Numbered from the stretch's first letter, positions 24,713 to 33,858 are shown. The stretch is 60,024 bases of DNA from an uncultured Oscillospiraceae bacterium (GCA_910585815.1 CAJUFJ010000017.1:1-60024); one strand, 5' to 3'. Numbers and translations: made by a program. The notes: generated by a model from the sequence alone, not told the origin.

Positions 24713-24826
24713 CTGTAATATCAGGCAAAAGCAGGGCGGCCTGCCGGAGGTCACCCTGCTTGCAAGAAGATGCGGTCCGCAGCCGGCGGGCCCGGGAAGG
24801 AAAACGAAAAGATTGGAGTCGAGAAT

Positions 24827-25963
24827 ATGGGTACATTTATTTTGACCGAAGATCAGCAAGACCTGCAGGCCCTGGCCAGGGAATTTGCAGACAAGGAGAT
24901 CCGTCCCCTGTCCGCCGAGTACGATGTTAAGGGCGAGACCCCGATGGAGCTGTATCAGAAGGCGGCCAATATGGGGTTCACCGCGACAGCCTGGCCCGCA
25001 AATCTGGGCGGTCTGGGACTGTCCTACCTCACGCAGGCCATTGTAAACGAGGAGTTGAGCAAGGGGGACGTGGGCTTTGCCAACGCCCTGGGCGCCAGCT
25101 CCTTCGCGGCCCGGCCCATTTTGAATGCGGGGACGGAGGAACAAAAACGCTATGTGGCCGATATTGTGCTCAACGGCGGTCTGGCCTCCTTTGCCCTCAC
25201 CGAGCCCAATGCCGGGTCTGACGCCAGCGCCCTGCGGACCACAGCGGTGCGTACAGGGGACGAATACATCCTGAACGGGCGCAAATGCTTTATTACCAAC
25301 GCGCCCTACGCCAAATTCTTTGTGGTCTTTGCCAAGACTGACCCGGAGAAGGGGCATCGGGGCATCTCCGCCTTCCTGGTGGAGCGGGACCGTCCCGGTG
25401 TATCGGTGGGCAAGCACGAGGACAAAATGGGCTTCCGGCTGTCCACCGCCGCCGATGTGGTGCTGGAGGATGTGCACCTCCCCGCTGTCAACCTGATCGG
25501 GGTGGAGAACAAGGGCTTTGGTCTGGCTATGAAAATCCTGGACTACTCCCGCATCGGCGTGGCCGCCGAGGCGGTGGGTCTGGCCCAAGAGGCTCTGGAC
25601 CTGGCCATTGGCTATGCCAAGGAGCGCGTGACCTTTGGAAAGCCCATTGGCCAGCACCAGGCCATCCAATTTATGCTGGCCGACATGGAGATCAAGATTC
25701 AGGCTGCTCGAGCTCTCACCTACGAGGCCGCTGAACTGGCTGACAACGGCGTTCCCTTTGGCAAGTTCAGTTCCTGCGCCAAGACGCTGGCCTCCGATAC
25801 TGCGGTGGCAGTAGCCAGTGATGCGGTACAGATTTTCTCCGGCTACGGCTACATGAAGGACTACCGGGTGGAAAAACTGTATCGGGACGCCAAGCTGCTC
25901 CAGATCTTTGAGGGCACCAATCAGATCCAGCGGATGGTCATCGGCGGCCACCTGCTCCACTGA
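24827..25963 (+). CDS. Acyl-CoA dehydrogenase (probably an Etf-linked enoyl-CoA reductase)
   Basis: This 378-residue flavoenzyme interconverts an acyl-CoA and its 2,3-enoyl-CoA. The two family signatures are present: ALTEPNAGSDAS (about 123-134) and QIFSGYGYMKDYRVEKLYRDAK (335-356). The catalytic base is E362 in FEGTNQIQRM, the position used by short-chain enzymes. The ATG at 24827 follows GGAG; a longer frame is not conserved in character. With etfB and etfA immediately after it, as in C. propionicum acryloyl-CoA reductase or phenylpropionate formation in C. sporogenes, it probably runs reductively in this anaerobe. Substrate chain unknown. Confidence 0.88.
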   Translation: MGTFILTEDQQDLQALAREFADKEIRPLSAEYDVKGETPMELYQKAANMGFTATAWPANLGGLGLSYLTQAIVNEELSKGDVGFANALGASSFAARPILNAGTEEQKRYVADIVLNGGLASFALTEPNAGSDASALRTTAVRTGDEYILNGRKCFITNAPYAKFFVVFAKTDPEKGHRGISAFLVERDRPGVSVGKHEDKMGFRLSTAADVVLEDVHLPAVNLIGVENKGFGLAMKILDYSRIGVAAEAVGLAQEALDLAIGYAKERVTFGKPIGQHQAIQFMLADMEIKIQAARALTYEAAELADNGVPFGKFSSCAKTLASDTAVAVASDAVQIFSGYGYMKDYRVEKLYRDAKLLQIFEGTNQIQRMVIGGHLLH

Positions 25964-25975
25964 GGAGAGAATGGC

Positions 25976-26767
25976 ATGAATATTTTAGTTTGCATCAAGC
26001 AGGTGCCGGACACCTCTGAAATCAAAATTGATCCGGTGACCAACACGCTGATCCGGGCGGGCGTACCCAGTATTGTCAACCCCTTCGACACCTATGCCCT
26101 GGAGATGGCGGTCCAGCTGAAGGAGCGGTACGGCGGAACGGTGACGGTGGTCACTATGGGCCCGCCCCAGGCCAGAGACGCGCTGAAGCACTGTCTGTCT
26201 GTGGGCGCGGACAGGGCCGTCCTCATGACCGACCGGGCGGTGGGGGGCTCCGACACCTTGGCAACCAGCTATATCCTCGCCTGCGTGGCCAGAACCCTGG
26301 GGCCCTTTGACATCATTTTCTGCGGCAAGCAGGCCATCGACGGCGACACCGGCCAGGTGGGTCCGGAGATGGCGGAGCACCTTGGGATAGCCCAGATTAC
26401 CTATTCTGCCGGTGTGGACTGCCAGGACGGCCAGGTTCAGGTCCGCCGGGAGGTAGACGACGGCTGGGAGATCATCGGTGCGGACATGCCTGTGGTCATT
26501 ACAGTGAACAAGACCCAGACCGAGCCCCGCATGGCCACCCTGATGAGCAAGATGGCAGCCAACCGGGCTGTAATCCAGGAGCTGCACTGCGCCGATGTGG
26601 TCGGCATGGACATGGAGCGGGTAGGCCTGGCCGGTTCACCTACCAAGGTAAAGCGGACCTTTACCCCTGAGCGCAGCAAGCACGGGGTGAAGCTGGAGGG
26701 TATGCAGGCCCCTGACGCAGCCAGGGAGCTGGTCCGTCTGCTGGGCGAAAAGCGTCTGATCTCGTAA
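25976..26767 (+). CDS. etfB: Electron transfer flavoprotein, beta subunit
   Basis: This 263-residue subunit pairs with EtfA to carry electrons to the acyl-CoA dehydrogenase. Family marks are MNILVCIKQVPDTSEIKI at the start, VTMGPPQARDALKHCLSVGADRAVL, IFCGKQAIDGDTGQVGPE and the nucleotide-binding region ending LMSKMAANRAVI. It follows the dehydrogenase by 12 bases with GGAGAG. Whether it is a bifurcating Etf that uses NADH cannot be decided by eye; the dehydrogenase/Etf pairing in an anaerobe makes that plausible. Confidence 0.93.
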   Translation: MNILVCIKQVPDTSEIKIDPVTNTLIRAGVPSIVNPFDTYALEMAVQLKERYGGTVTVVTMGPPQARDALKHCLSVGADRAVLMTDRAVGGSDTLATSYILACVARTLGPFDIIFCGKQAIDGDTGQVGPEMAEHLGIAQITYSAGVDCQDGQVQVRREVDDGWEIIGADMPVVITVNKTQTEPRMATLMSKMAANRAVIQELHCADVVGMDMERVGLAGSPTKVKRTFTPERSKHGVKLEGMQAPDAARELVRLLGEKRLIS

Positions 26768-26782
26768 AGGTGGAGGAGTGTA

Positions 26783-27787
26783 ATGGAAAAGAAGTACCAG
26801 GATATCTGGGTGTTTTTAGAAACAAAGGATGGTCAGCTGAAAAATGTGGGGCTGGAGCTGCTGGTTCCCGGCCGGCGCTTGGCCGACGCCACCGGAGAGC
26901 GGCTGGTAGCCGTGCTGATCGGCGACGGCGTCACCGCTCTGGCCGATACCGCCATCGCCTGCGGCGCGGATCGGGTGCTGGTGGTGGACAACCCCGCCTA
27001 CGGCCGGTATGAGACCGAGCGATTTACCCGGGCCATGGAGGAGTTGATTGGCCGGCACAGGCCCTCCGCCCTCCTGATTGGAGCCACCAACAACGGCCGG
27101 GACATGGGACCCCGCCTGTCCTGCCGGCTGCGCACCGGCCTGACCGCCGACTGTACCGGCATCGATTTGGACGAGGAGAGCGGCAACGTGGCCTGGACTC
27201 GCCCCGCCTTCGGCGGCAACCTGATGGCCACCATCCTTTGCCCCAATACCCGCCCCCAAATCGGCACCGTCCGGCCCGGGGTATTCAAAAAGCCGGCGGC
27301 CGACCCCCAGCGGAAGGGACAGCTGCTCCGGGAGGAGCTGGAACCTGCCGCCCCCATGACCCGTCTGCTGGAGACCATCCATCTGGACCAGTCTGAAACG
27401 GTGGACCTGGAAAACGCGGAGATTATCGTCTCTGGCGGTTTCGGCCTGAAAGGGCCGGAAAACTTCAGCTACATTCGGGACCTGGCCGCTGTGCTGGGCG
27501 GCCAGGTGGGCTCCTCCCGGGCCGCGGTGGACGCCGGATGGATTCCCCACACCCATCAGGTGGGACAGACGGGTAAAACCGTCTCCCCCAAAATATACAT
27601 CGCCTGCGGTATTTCCGGCGCCATCCAGCATCTGGCTGGCATGTCCGGTTCTGATACGATCATCGCCATCAACAAAGACCCCGAGGCTCCCATTTTTGAT
27701 GTGGCAGACTACGGAATCGTGGGGGACCTGTTTGAGGTGATCCCGGCGCTGATCCAGGAGATCCAGGAATACCGAACGAAACAGTAA
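26783..27787 (+). CDS. etfA: Electron transfer flavoprotein, alpha subunit
   Basis: This 334-residue protein has the N-terminal EtfA domain and the C-terminal FAD-binding domain, clear from VSGGFGLKGPENF, GSSRAAVDAGWIPHTHQVGQTGKTVSP, KIYIACGISGAIQHLAGM and AINKDPEAPIFDVADYGIVGDLFEV. It completes the heterodimer with EtfB and is in the same operon 15 bases downstream. No N-terminal ferredoxin-like Cys cluster is present, unlike some longer bifurcating EtfA proteins. Confidence 0.94.
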   Translation: MEKKYQDIWVFLETKDGQLKNVGLELLVPGRRLADATGERLVAVLIGDGVTALADTAIACGADRVLVVDNPAYGRYETERFTRAMEELIGRHRPSALLIGATNNGRDMGPRLSCRLRTGLTADCTGIDLDEESGNVAWTRPAFGGNLMATILCPNTRPQIGTVRPGVFKKPAADPQRKGQLLREELEPAAPMTRLLETIHLDQSETVDLENAEIIVSGGFGLKGPENFSYIRDLAAVLGGQVGSSRAAVDAGWIPHTHQVGQTGKTVSPKIYIACGISGAIQHLAGMSGSDTIIAINKDPEAPIFDVADYGIVGDLFEVIPALIQEIQEYRTKQ

Positions 27788-27809
27788 CAGAAGGAGGGAG
27801 TAATAACAC

Positions 27810-28631
27810 ATGAGTGAACAGCAAGCATTGCTCTATGAGCAGGTCGGGAAGGTGGTCAAGCTGACCATTAACCGTCCGGAAAAGCGCAACGCCATGAACC
27901 ACGCGGTGATGCAGGGGTTGCACAGCGCCTTTGACCGCATCGCTGCCGACGACAGCGTAAGCGTTGTGGTGATCGGCGGAGCGGGAGAAAAGGCCTTCAC
28001 CGCCGGCTTCGATTTGAAGGAGGCCGCCGGCAGCAACATTACCGATGTGATGGAGCGCCGGAAAGACACTCGGGGCGAAAACGCCCTGTGGCTGAAGATG
28101 TGGAATCTTCGCAAGCCCATCCTCACCATGATCCATGGCTACACCATCGGCGGCGGCATCACCATTGCCATGCTCAGCGACATGGTATTTGCAGCCAGCG
28201 AAGGGCTGAAGCTGGGCAATCCCGAGGTGTCTCTGGGCTACATCTCCAGCTTCCCCCTGTCCCCCTACAAGCTCCACTTCAACAAAGCCAGGGAGCTCTG
28301 CCTCTTAGGTGATTTCTGCGACGCGCAGGACCTGAAGGACGCCGGACTGGTCAACCGCATCTTTCCCTATGAGAAGTTGGAGGAGGAGACCATGAAGATC
28401 GCCCAGCGGATTGCCAAAACGCCTCTGTTCAGCTTGTCCATGATGAAACAGGAGATGAACAAGGTGTATGAGCAGATGGGCTTCTTCAACACGGTGGACT
28501 ACGCCGCTGAGATGTTCAATCTGTGCCGCCAGCACATGAATATGGCCACCACCTTCTCTCAGGATATCAATGAAAAGGGCCTGCGGCACACCATAGAGAC
28601 AAAATATGACTATGAGGGGCAGGAGGGTTGA
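27810..28631 (+). CDS. Crotonase-superfamily protein lacking one canonical catalytic Glu
   Basis: This 273-residue protein has the enoyl-CoA hydratase/isomerase fold: NRPEKRNAM, the oxyanion-hole segment AFTAGFDLKE (62-71), GYTIGGGITIAM (110-121) and NPEVSLGYI (137-145). Classical hydratases use two glutamates. Here E139 in NPE is kept, but the residue matching the first (E144 in rat mitochondrial hydratase) is T118. It may therefore be an isomerase, hydrolase, lyase or dehydratase rather than a standard hydratase. It is operon-linked to etfA (22 bases) and likely acts just before or after the dehydrogenase step. Confidence 0.85.
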   Translation: MSEQQALLYEQVGKVVKLTINRPEKRNAMNHAVMQGLHSAFDRIAADDSVSVVVIGGAGEKAFTAGFDLKEAAGSNITDVMERRKDTRGENALWLKMWNLRKPILTMIHGYTIGGGITIAMLSDMVFAASEGLKLGNPEVSLGYISSFPLSPYKLHFNKARELCLLGDFCDAQDLKDAGLVNRIFPYEKLEEETMKIAQRIAKTPLFSLSMMKQEMNKVYEQMGFFNTVDYAAEMFNLCRQHMNMATTFSQDINEKGLRHTIETKYDYEGQEG

Positions 28632-28682
28632 AAAGTTATACCGCTTAGAATGTGGCAAACCACATAGTAGAGGAGAGAATAT

Positions 28683-30071
28683 ATGAATACTGCTATTATT
28701 GTCATCATGGTAATTTATATGGCGGCAATGCTATATATTGGCTGGCGTGGAAGCAAATACTCCAACAATCTCACCGACTTTCTCACAGCTGGCAAGCAGG
28801 GAAAGCTTTATATGGTAGCCGGTTCCTTCTTAGGTGCCCACGTGGGGACTGGAATTGTTGTAGGTGGTGCGACAAATGGTGCAAAATACGGTCTGGGCGC
28901 AGGCTGGTATGGAATTGGTGCAGCGTTATCCTTTATCTTATTCGGCATTTTCTGCGCCAAGTGGGCCTACAGCAACAATTATCTGACGATTCCGGCCTAT
29001 TTTCGGGACCGGTATAAGACCGCCGGCAAGGGTATTACCTTAGTTTGGTCCGTATTATCTGTAGTTGTGGCGCTCTCCACTTTGTCCGGGCAGGTGATAG
29101 CCGGCAAAAATCTATTCATGTATATGGGAATTCAGCCGCTGATTGGCTGTATCCTCTCCATGATTATCATTTATCTCTACTGTTCCGCTGCCGGCATGTG
29201 GGGGGTCATGATGACCGATTTTTGGCAGTGTGTCGTCATTCTGGTGGGCTTGGTCCTAGCAATTATTGCTGTATTTACAAAAGGAGGAGCGGAAACCATT
29301 GCCACTTTGGAGCCCTCATATTTCAATCCGGTCCCCTTTGACACCAAAACTCTGCTGCTGATGGTTCTCCCTACCGCTGTGTACGGCCTGACCGGCGGCG
29401 CCAATATGCAGCGTACCGCTTCCGCCAACAGCTTGAAAACCGCGACCTTGGCCCCAATTATTGGCGGCATTTTGGTGGCTGTCTTCACGTTCCTGCCTGT
29501 TACCCTGGGCATGTATGGCATGGCCGCCTACGAAAACGCAGACAGCAGCACAATCATCTACCAAGTCATTGTCACAGAATTAGGTCCGATTATGTCTGGC
29601 CTGATGCTGGCAGCTATTGTGGCTGCGGTCATGTCCACGTGTGATACCACTATTATGACCATCGTAACCAGCGTAATCTATGACGCCTATGGAAACGTGA
29701 TTGCCCCTCAATTCAACCTGTCGAAAGACGAGCGGGCTATGAAGCGCGCCTCGAATATCCTGACTATTGCACTTTGCGTAATCGCTGTCTTTGGCGCATT
29801 TGTCTCCAATGATATTATTTCCATGCTGGCAACCGGTTACACAATGTTTGCTGCCGGTGGTTTGGTACCATATGTCTTTGCCCGACTCTGGAAAAAAGGA
29901 ACTTCTTCCGCAGCGGTCTCATCCATGATTGTTGGTATGGCTGTTGCTCTGGCTAACAGTCTGGGAATTATTCATCTTGTTACCGGTCTGCTGTGTGTCA
30001 TTCCTGCCTCCATTGTCTATGTTGTTGTAACTCTGCTTACACAAAAGAAGGAATCTTTAACCGCAGAATAA
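28683..30071 (+). CDS. Sodium:solute symporter (SSS family)
   Basis: This 462-residue integral membrane protein couples uptake of a solute to sodium. It has the SSS layout with about 13 hydrophobic segments, the N-terminal DFLTAGKQGKLYMVAGSFLGAHVGTGIVVGGA region, GLTGGANMQRTASANS, and ALIVAAVMSTCDTTIMT-type segment (LAAIVAAVMSTCDTTIM). Base composition is visibly AT-richer than the etf genes before it, so it may have been added to the operon later. It sits 51 bases after the crotonase gene with GGAGAG, and is the likely importer of the substrate used by this module. Confidence 0.85.
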   Translation: MNTAIIVIMVIYMAAMLYIGWRGSKYSNNLTDFLTAGKQGKLYMVAGSFLGAHVGTGIVVGGATNGAKYGLGAGWYGIGAALSFILFGIFCAKWAYSNNYLTIPAYFRDRYKTAGKGITLVWSVLSVVVALSTLSGQVIAGKNLFMYMGIQPLIGCILSMIIIYLYCSAAGMWGVMMTDFWQCVVILVGLVLAIIAVFTKGGAETIATLEPSYFNPVPFDTKTLLLMVLPTAVYGLTGGANMQRTASANSLKTATLAPIIGGILVAVFTFLPVTLGMYGMAAYENADSSTIIYQVIVTELGPIMSGLMLAAIVAAVMSTCDTTIMTIVTSVIYDAYGNVIAPQFNLSKDERAMKRASNILTIALCVIAVFGAFVSNDIISMLATGYTMFAAGGLVPYVFARLWKKGTSSAAVSSMIVGMAVALANSLGIIHLVTGLLCVIPASIVYVVVTLLTQKKESLTAE

Positions 30072-30119
30072 ATTATCTGTATACAATCGGCATTCATAAT
30101 CAGAATATTACCTCAGCGA

Positions 30120-30150
30120 AAAGGGGAGACGCCGCCGGCGTCTCCCTTTC
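30120..30150. terminator. Bidirectional terminator between converging operons
   Basis: GGGAGACGCC (30124-30133) pairs with GGCGTCTCCC (30137-30146), flanked by AAA before and TTT after. It lies between the symporter stop and the HAD phosphatase stop on the other strand. Confidence 0.8.
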
Positions 30151-30151
30151 C

Positions 30152-30949
30152 TCACTCCAGACAGCTCAAAACAGCCCAGGCCGCGCCGTCCTCCGCGTTG
30201 GAGGGGGCGATGCGGGCGGCGGCATCCTTCACGCTCTTTGGGGCGTTGCCCATGGCGATGGCCAGCCCCGCCGCCCGGAGGGCGGCCAGGTCGTTGTCGC
30301 TGTCCCCCACGGCGGCGCACTGCTCCAGCGGCACGCCGTACAGGGCGGCCACCAGGGCCAGAGACCGGCCCTTGTCCACCCCAACCCCCACCACCTCGAA
30401 GTCGTGGGGGTTGGAGGAGGTGAGGGTCAGCCCATCCAGGGCGGCCAGCTCCGCCAGGGGAAAATCCTCCGGCCTGCCGTCGGCGTGGATTTTGGTCAGG
30501 GGCAGGCCATGCTCCTCCATGTAGGCCAGGGGGTCCTCCGTCACGGTGGCCGCCTGGTGGAAGGCGGGGTAGGGGTAGACCTTCTCCAGCAGGGCTTTGT
30601 AGTCGGGTTTTACCAGAATTTCCTCCCCGGCAAAGATCATCAGCTTGACATCCCGGCCCAGACAAATCTCCACCGCTCTCCGCCCCCAGGGCTCGGCCAC
30701 GTCCCACCGGCGGAGGGTCTGACCGGTGGCGCAGTCGGCCACCATTGCGCCCCCCAGGGTGGACACCAGGGTGTCGGTCTCCGCCTCCCGAATGAAGGCG
30801 AAGGCCTCCGGGGCGGGCCGGCCGGTGTTGAAAATCACCCGCACCCCTGCGGCCCGGGCTTTGGCAATGGCCGCCTTCACCGCGCTGCTCAGCCGGCCCT
30901 CCGGGTTGAGGGCGGTGCCGTCCAGATCCAGAGAAATCAGTTTTATCAT
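30152..30949 (-). CDS. HAD-superfamily phosphatase, Cof type
   Basis: This 265-residue protein has the HAD motifs in order: DLDGT at the N-terminus (nucleophile Asp8), FNTGRP, the cap domain, a Lys-containing segment (VDKGRSLALV) and GDSDNDLAAL near the C-terminus. The cap after motif II places it in the Cof/IIB group that removes phosphate from sugar phosphates, nucleotides or flavin precursors. The ATG follows GGAGACG. It stands alone with a repeat element upstream, so context does not reveal its substrate. Confidence 0.88.
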   Translation of the reverse strand: MIKLISLDLDGTALNPEGRLSSAVKAAIAKARAAGVRVIFNTGRPAPEAFAFIREAETDTLVSTLGGAMVADCATGQTLRRWDVAEPWGRRAVEICLGRDVKLMIFAGEEILVKPDYKALLEKVYPYPAFHQAATVTEDPLAYMEEHGLPLTKIHADGRPEDFPLAELAALDGLTLTSSNPHDFEVVGVGVDKGRSLALVAALYGVPLEQCAAVGDSDNDLAALRAAGLAIAMGNAPKSVKDAAARIAPSNAEDGAAWAVLSCLE

Positions 30950-30975
30950 CTTGTATCACGTCTCCATATTCCTTT

Positions 30976-31023
30976 GTAGGGGCGGACAGCGTCCGCCCGC
31001 GGGCGCGCAGTCCGCGCCCCTAC
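30976..31023. repeat. GTAGGGGCGG-family inverted-repeat element
   Basis: Begins GTAGGGGCGGACAGCGTCCG and ends GTCCGCGCCCCTAC, so the ends are inverted repeats. On the minus strand its first bases provide the TAG stop of the SdpI-family gene. Confidence 0.75.
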
Positions 31024-31409
31024 CGCCGGTTCCCGTTTTTGTCAAAGTTTTTCTTCAGCGCCCACTCCACCACCGCGATAGAGCCCAGCATGGGAATCAG
31101 CTGCCAGAGGCAGATTGCCGCTCCCACAACGCCCACCGTTGCCACACCCCGCCCCAGCACCAGGAGCAGGGGCAGGACGGAGGGAATCAGCAGAATTTTG
31201 CCCCATTTATACCAGACCACGCCCATTTCTCTCTGGGCAAAGTCCCAGGTGTCCTGGTTTTTTGAGGACCTGGGTGTGCGGTAGCCAAAGCCCGGGTTGA
31301 TCTCCCTGGGCGGATTTTTCATAAACGCCTTGCCGAATCCAATCATCACGCCGGGAATCAGCAGGTCCATGGCCAGCACAAAAATCCAAAATGCAATGTT
31401 TACAATCAT
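31020..31409 (-). CDS. SdpI-family membrane protein
   Basis: This 129-residue protein has about three membrane segments and the SdpI-family motif GFGYRTPRSSKNQDTWDFAQREMG (in parts: GYRTPRSSKNQDTW, DFAQ). In Bacillus SdpI gives immunity to a killing peptide; most homologues have unknown roles. The ATG overlaps the feoB stop (ATGA), so it is translated with the iron transporter. Its stop codon TAG lies in an intergenic repeat element, which raises the possibility that the C-terminus was altered by insertion. Confidence 0.8.
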   Translation of the reverse strand: MIVNIAFWIFVLAMDLLIPGVMIGFGKAFMKNPPREINPGFGYRTPRSSKNQDTWDFAQREMGVVWYKWGKILLIPSVLPLLLVLGRGVATVGVVGAAICLWQLIPMLGSIAVVEWALKKNFDKNGNRR

Positions 31410-33805
31410 AGGAACAAGCTCCCTATCTGATACACCAGCAGGGCCATCACATAGGCGCAGCCCACCTGCCAGGCGATGGAGAACCAGGCCCATTTCCGGC
31501 TCTGCATCTCCTTAAACAGGGTGGACACCGCCGCCACACAGGGGACATACAGCAGGATGAATACCAGCATGGCAAAGGCGGACAGGGGGGTGAAGCCGGT
31601 CATGGCGGCGGCCACTTCCCCGCTGGCGGCGGTGAGGGAGAAGCCGTAGAACATGGACAGGGAGGACACCACCATCTCCTTGGCCACCAGCCCGGTGAGC
31701 AGGGCCACGGCGGCCTGCCAGAAGCCGAAGCCGCAGGGGGCGAAGACGGGGGCCAGCACATTGCCCAGGGCCCCCAGCATGCTGTGGGTGGGGTCGTCCA
31801 CCATGCGGAGGGAGAAATCGAAGGACTGGAGCAGCCAGAGGACCATGGACATGAGCAGAATCAGCGTCCCGGCCTTCACCAGGAAGCCCCGCACCTTCTG
31901 CCACACGTGGGTGAGCATATTCCCCAGGGAGGGCAGGCGGTAGGGGGGCAGCTCCAGCACAAAGGGGGCGGGCTCCCCGGCGAACAGGGTCCTTTTGAAG
32001 AACAGCCCGGAGACAATGCCCACCAGCATCCCGATGATGTACAGCCCGAAGACCACCAGTCCCGCCCAGGGGCCGAAAAAGGCGGCGGAAATCAGTCCGT
32101 AGACAGGCAGCTTGGCGGAGCAGGACATGAAGGGCACCAGGAGGATAGTCATGCGGCGGTCCTTCTCGTTCTCCATAGTCCGGGCGCCCATGATGGCGGG
32201 GACAGAACAGCCGAAGCCCATCAGCATGGGGATAAAGGCCTTGCCGGACAGTCCGAACCGGCGCAGGGCCCGGTCCATGATGAAGGCCGCCCGGGACATA
32301 TAGCCCGAGTCCTCCAGGAAGGACAGAAACAGGAACAGCAGGGCGATCTGGGGCAGGAAGGTGAGCACGCCTCCCACGCCGGCGATGATGCCGTCGCAGG
32401 CCAGGGAGATGAGGACGTGGGACACCCCCAGCCCCTCAAGGGTCGGGGCCAGCCACTGGGAAAATCCGTCCATGGCCGCCCCCACCCCGTCGGACAGCCA
32501 GGAGCCGAAGGGGCCGAAGGTGACCACAAACATCACCAGCATGGTACACAGGAACAGGGGGATGGCGAATACCCGGTGGGTGACCACCTTGTCGATCTTC
32601 TCGCTGAGGGTGAGCTCCCCGGGCACGCCCCCCCGGACCACCGAGGCGGAGACTACCCGCTGTATGTACTGATACCGGCTGTCGGCAATGAGGGTCTCCC
32701 GGTCGCCTAAATCGCTGGAGTTCTCATACTCCGCCACCAGGGCGGCCAGCCTGATCTTCACCTCCGGGGGCAGGGCCAGCGCCTGTTCCACAAGGCTGTC
32801 CCCCTCCAGCAGCTTGATGGAGGCCCAGTGGGCGGGCAGATTGGCGGCGTAGGCGTAGTCGTGGAGCAGCTCGCCCATGCGGTGGTGGATGTCGTGGGTG
32901 TAGTCGTCGTAGAGGTCGTCGGGCTCGATGGTCACCCCCAGGTGCATCTGCCGGTGGGCGGTGTGCATCAGCTCCTCCACCCCCTCGCCGGTGCGGGCGG
33001 TGATGGGGATTACCGGCACCCCCAGCTCCTTGGACAGCCGGTCCACGTCGATCCTGTCCCCCCGCTTCTCCACCTCGTCCATAAAGTTGAGGGCCACCAC
33101 CGTGGGCCGCTCCAGCTCCAGCAGCTGGATGGTAAGGTACAGGTTGCGCTCCAGGTTGGTGGCGTCCACAATGTCGATGACGCAGTCGGGAGCCTCACCG
33201 ATGATGAAGTCCCGGGCCACAATCTCCTCCATGGAGTAGGGGGACAGGGAGTAGATGCCGGGCAGGTCCACCACCGTCACCGTCCGGTCGCCGATGCGGG
33301 TCTCCCCCTCTTTCTTCTCCACGGTGACGCCCGGCCAGTTGCCCACATACTGGTTGGAGCCGGTGAGAGCGTTGAACAGGGTGGTCTTACCGCAGTTGGG
33401 GTTGCCGGCCAGGGCGACGCGCATGGTGCGCCGGTCGTGTTCGGCGGGGTCGTAGCGGCCGCTGTGCTCCTCCAGCTCGTGCTCGTGGGCCCGGAGCTGA
33501 CGGCGGGCGGTCTCCGGGTCCCGGCGGGTCATGGCCGCCCGAGCCGCTCCGGAGCTCCGGGGCCGGGGCTGGCCCATGATAATCTGGGCGGCGTCCGCTT
33601 TGCGCAGGGAGAGCTCATACCCCCGCAGGGACACCTCGATGGGGTCCCCCAGGGGGGCGATCTTGGTCACCCGCACCTCGGTGCCCGGGGTGAGACCCAT
33701 ATCCACCAGACGGCGCTTCACCGTTCCGGATTTGTTGCCGATTGACAGGATGGTCCCGCTCTGACCGGGAGCCAGGTCCTCCAGGGTCTTTTTCCGCTCC
33801 TTCAT
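31406..33805 (-). CDS. feoB: FeoA-FeoB fused ferrous iron transporter
   Basis: This 799-residue protein imports Fe(II). The N-terminal FeoA-like SH3 domain (about 5-78: LEDLAPGQSGTI, RLVDMGLTPGTEV) is joined by a charged linker (80-126) to FeoB. The G domain shows G1 GNPNCGKTT (134-142), G3 DLPG (180-183) and G4 NFMD. The membrane part has Gate motifs with conserved Cys (GFGCSVPAIMGARTMEN; FMSCSAKLPVYGL). FeoA and FeoB are usually separate; fusions occur in some anaerobes. A vegetative promoter and a DtxR-like site lie upstream, pointing to iron control. The SdpI-family gene is coupled downstream. Confidence 0.93.
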   Translation of the reverse strand: MKERKKTLEDLAPGQSGTILSIGNKSGTVKRRLVDMGLTPGTEVRVTKIAPLGDPIEVSLRGYELSLRKADAAQIIMGQPRPRSSGAARAAMTRRDPETARRQLRAHEHELEEHSGRYDPAEHDRRTMRVALAGNPNCGKTTLFNALTGSNQYVGNWPGVTVEKKEGETRIGDRTVTVVDLPGIYSLSPYSMEEIVARDFIIGEAPDCVIDIVDATNLERNLYLTIQLLELERPTVVALNFMDEVEKRGDRIDVDRLSKELGVPVIPITARTGEGVEELMHTAHRQMHLGVTIEPDDLYDDYTHDIHHRMGELLHDYAYAANLPAHWASIKLLEGDSLVEQALALPPEVKIRLAALVAEYENSSDLGDRETLIADSRYQYIQRVVSASVVRGGVPGELTLSEKIDKVVTHRVFAIPLFLCTMLVMFVVTFGPFGSWLSDGVGAAMDGFSQWLAPTLEGLGVSHVLISLACDGIIAGVGGVLTFLPQIALLFLFLSFLEDSGYMSRAAFIMDRALRRFGLSGKAFIPMLMGFGCSVPAIMGARTMENEKDRRMTILLVPFMSCSAKLPVYGLISAAFFGPWAGLVVFGLYIIGMLVGIVSGLFFKRTLFAGEPAPFVLELPPYRLPSLGNMLTHVWQKVRGFLVKAGTLILLMSMVLWLLQSFDFSLRMVDDPTHSMLGALGNVLAPVFAPCGFGFWQAAVALLTGLVAKEMVVSSLSMFYGFSLTAASGEVAAAMTGFTPLSAFAMLVFILLYVPCVAAVSTLFKEMQSRKWAWFSIAWQVGCAYVMALLVYQIGSLFL

Positions 33806-33831
33806 TCAAACATCCCTTCTTCAATAAAGCG

Positions 33832-33850
33832 TTAGGCTTGGCTTACTCTT
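33832..33850. promoter_or_regulatory. Candidate DtxR/IdeR-type iron box
   Basis: TTAGGCTTGGCTTACTCTT resembles the DtxR-family site TTAGG-N-TTAGGCTAA in its first half (TTAGGC) and only partly in its second (GCTTAC for GCCTAA). It lies between the -10 box and the start of the FeoAB gene, where a repressor would block transcription. Confidence 0.45.
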
Positions 33851-33858
33851 TCCTGGAC

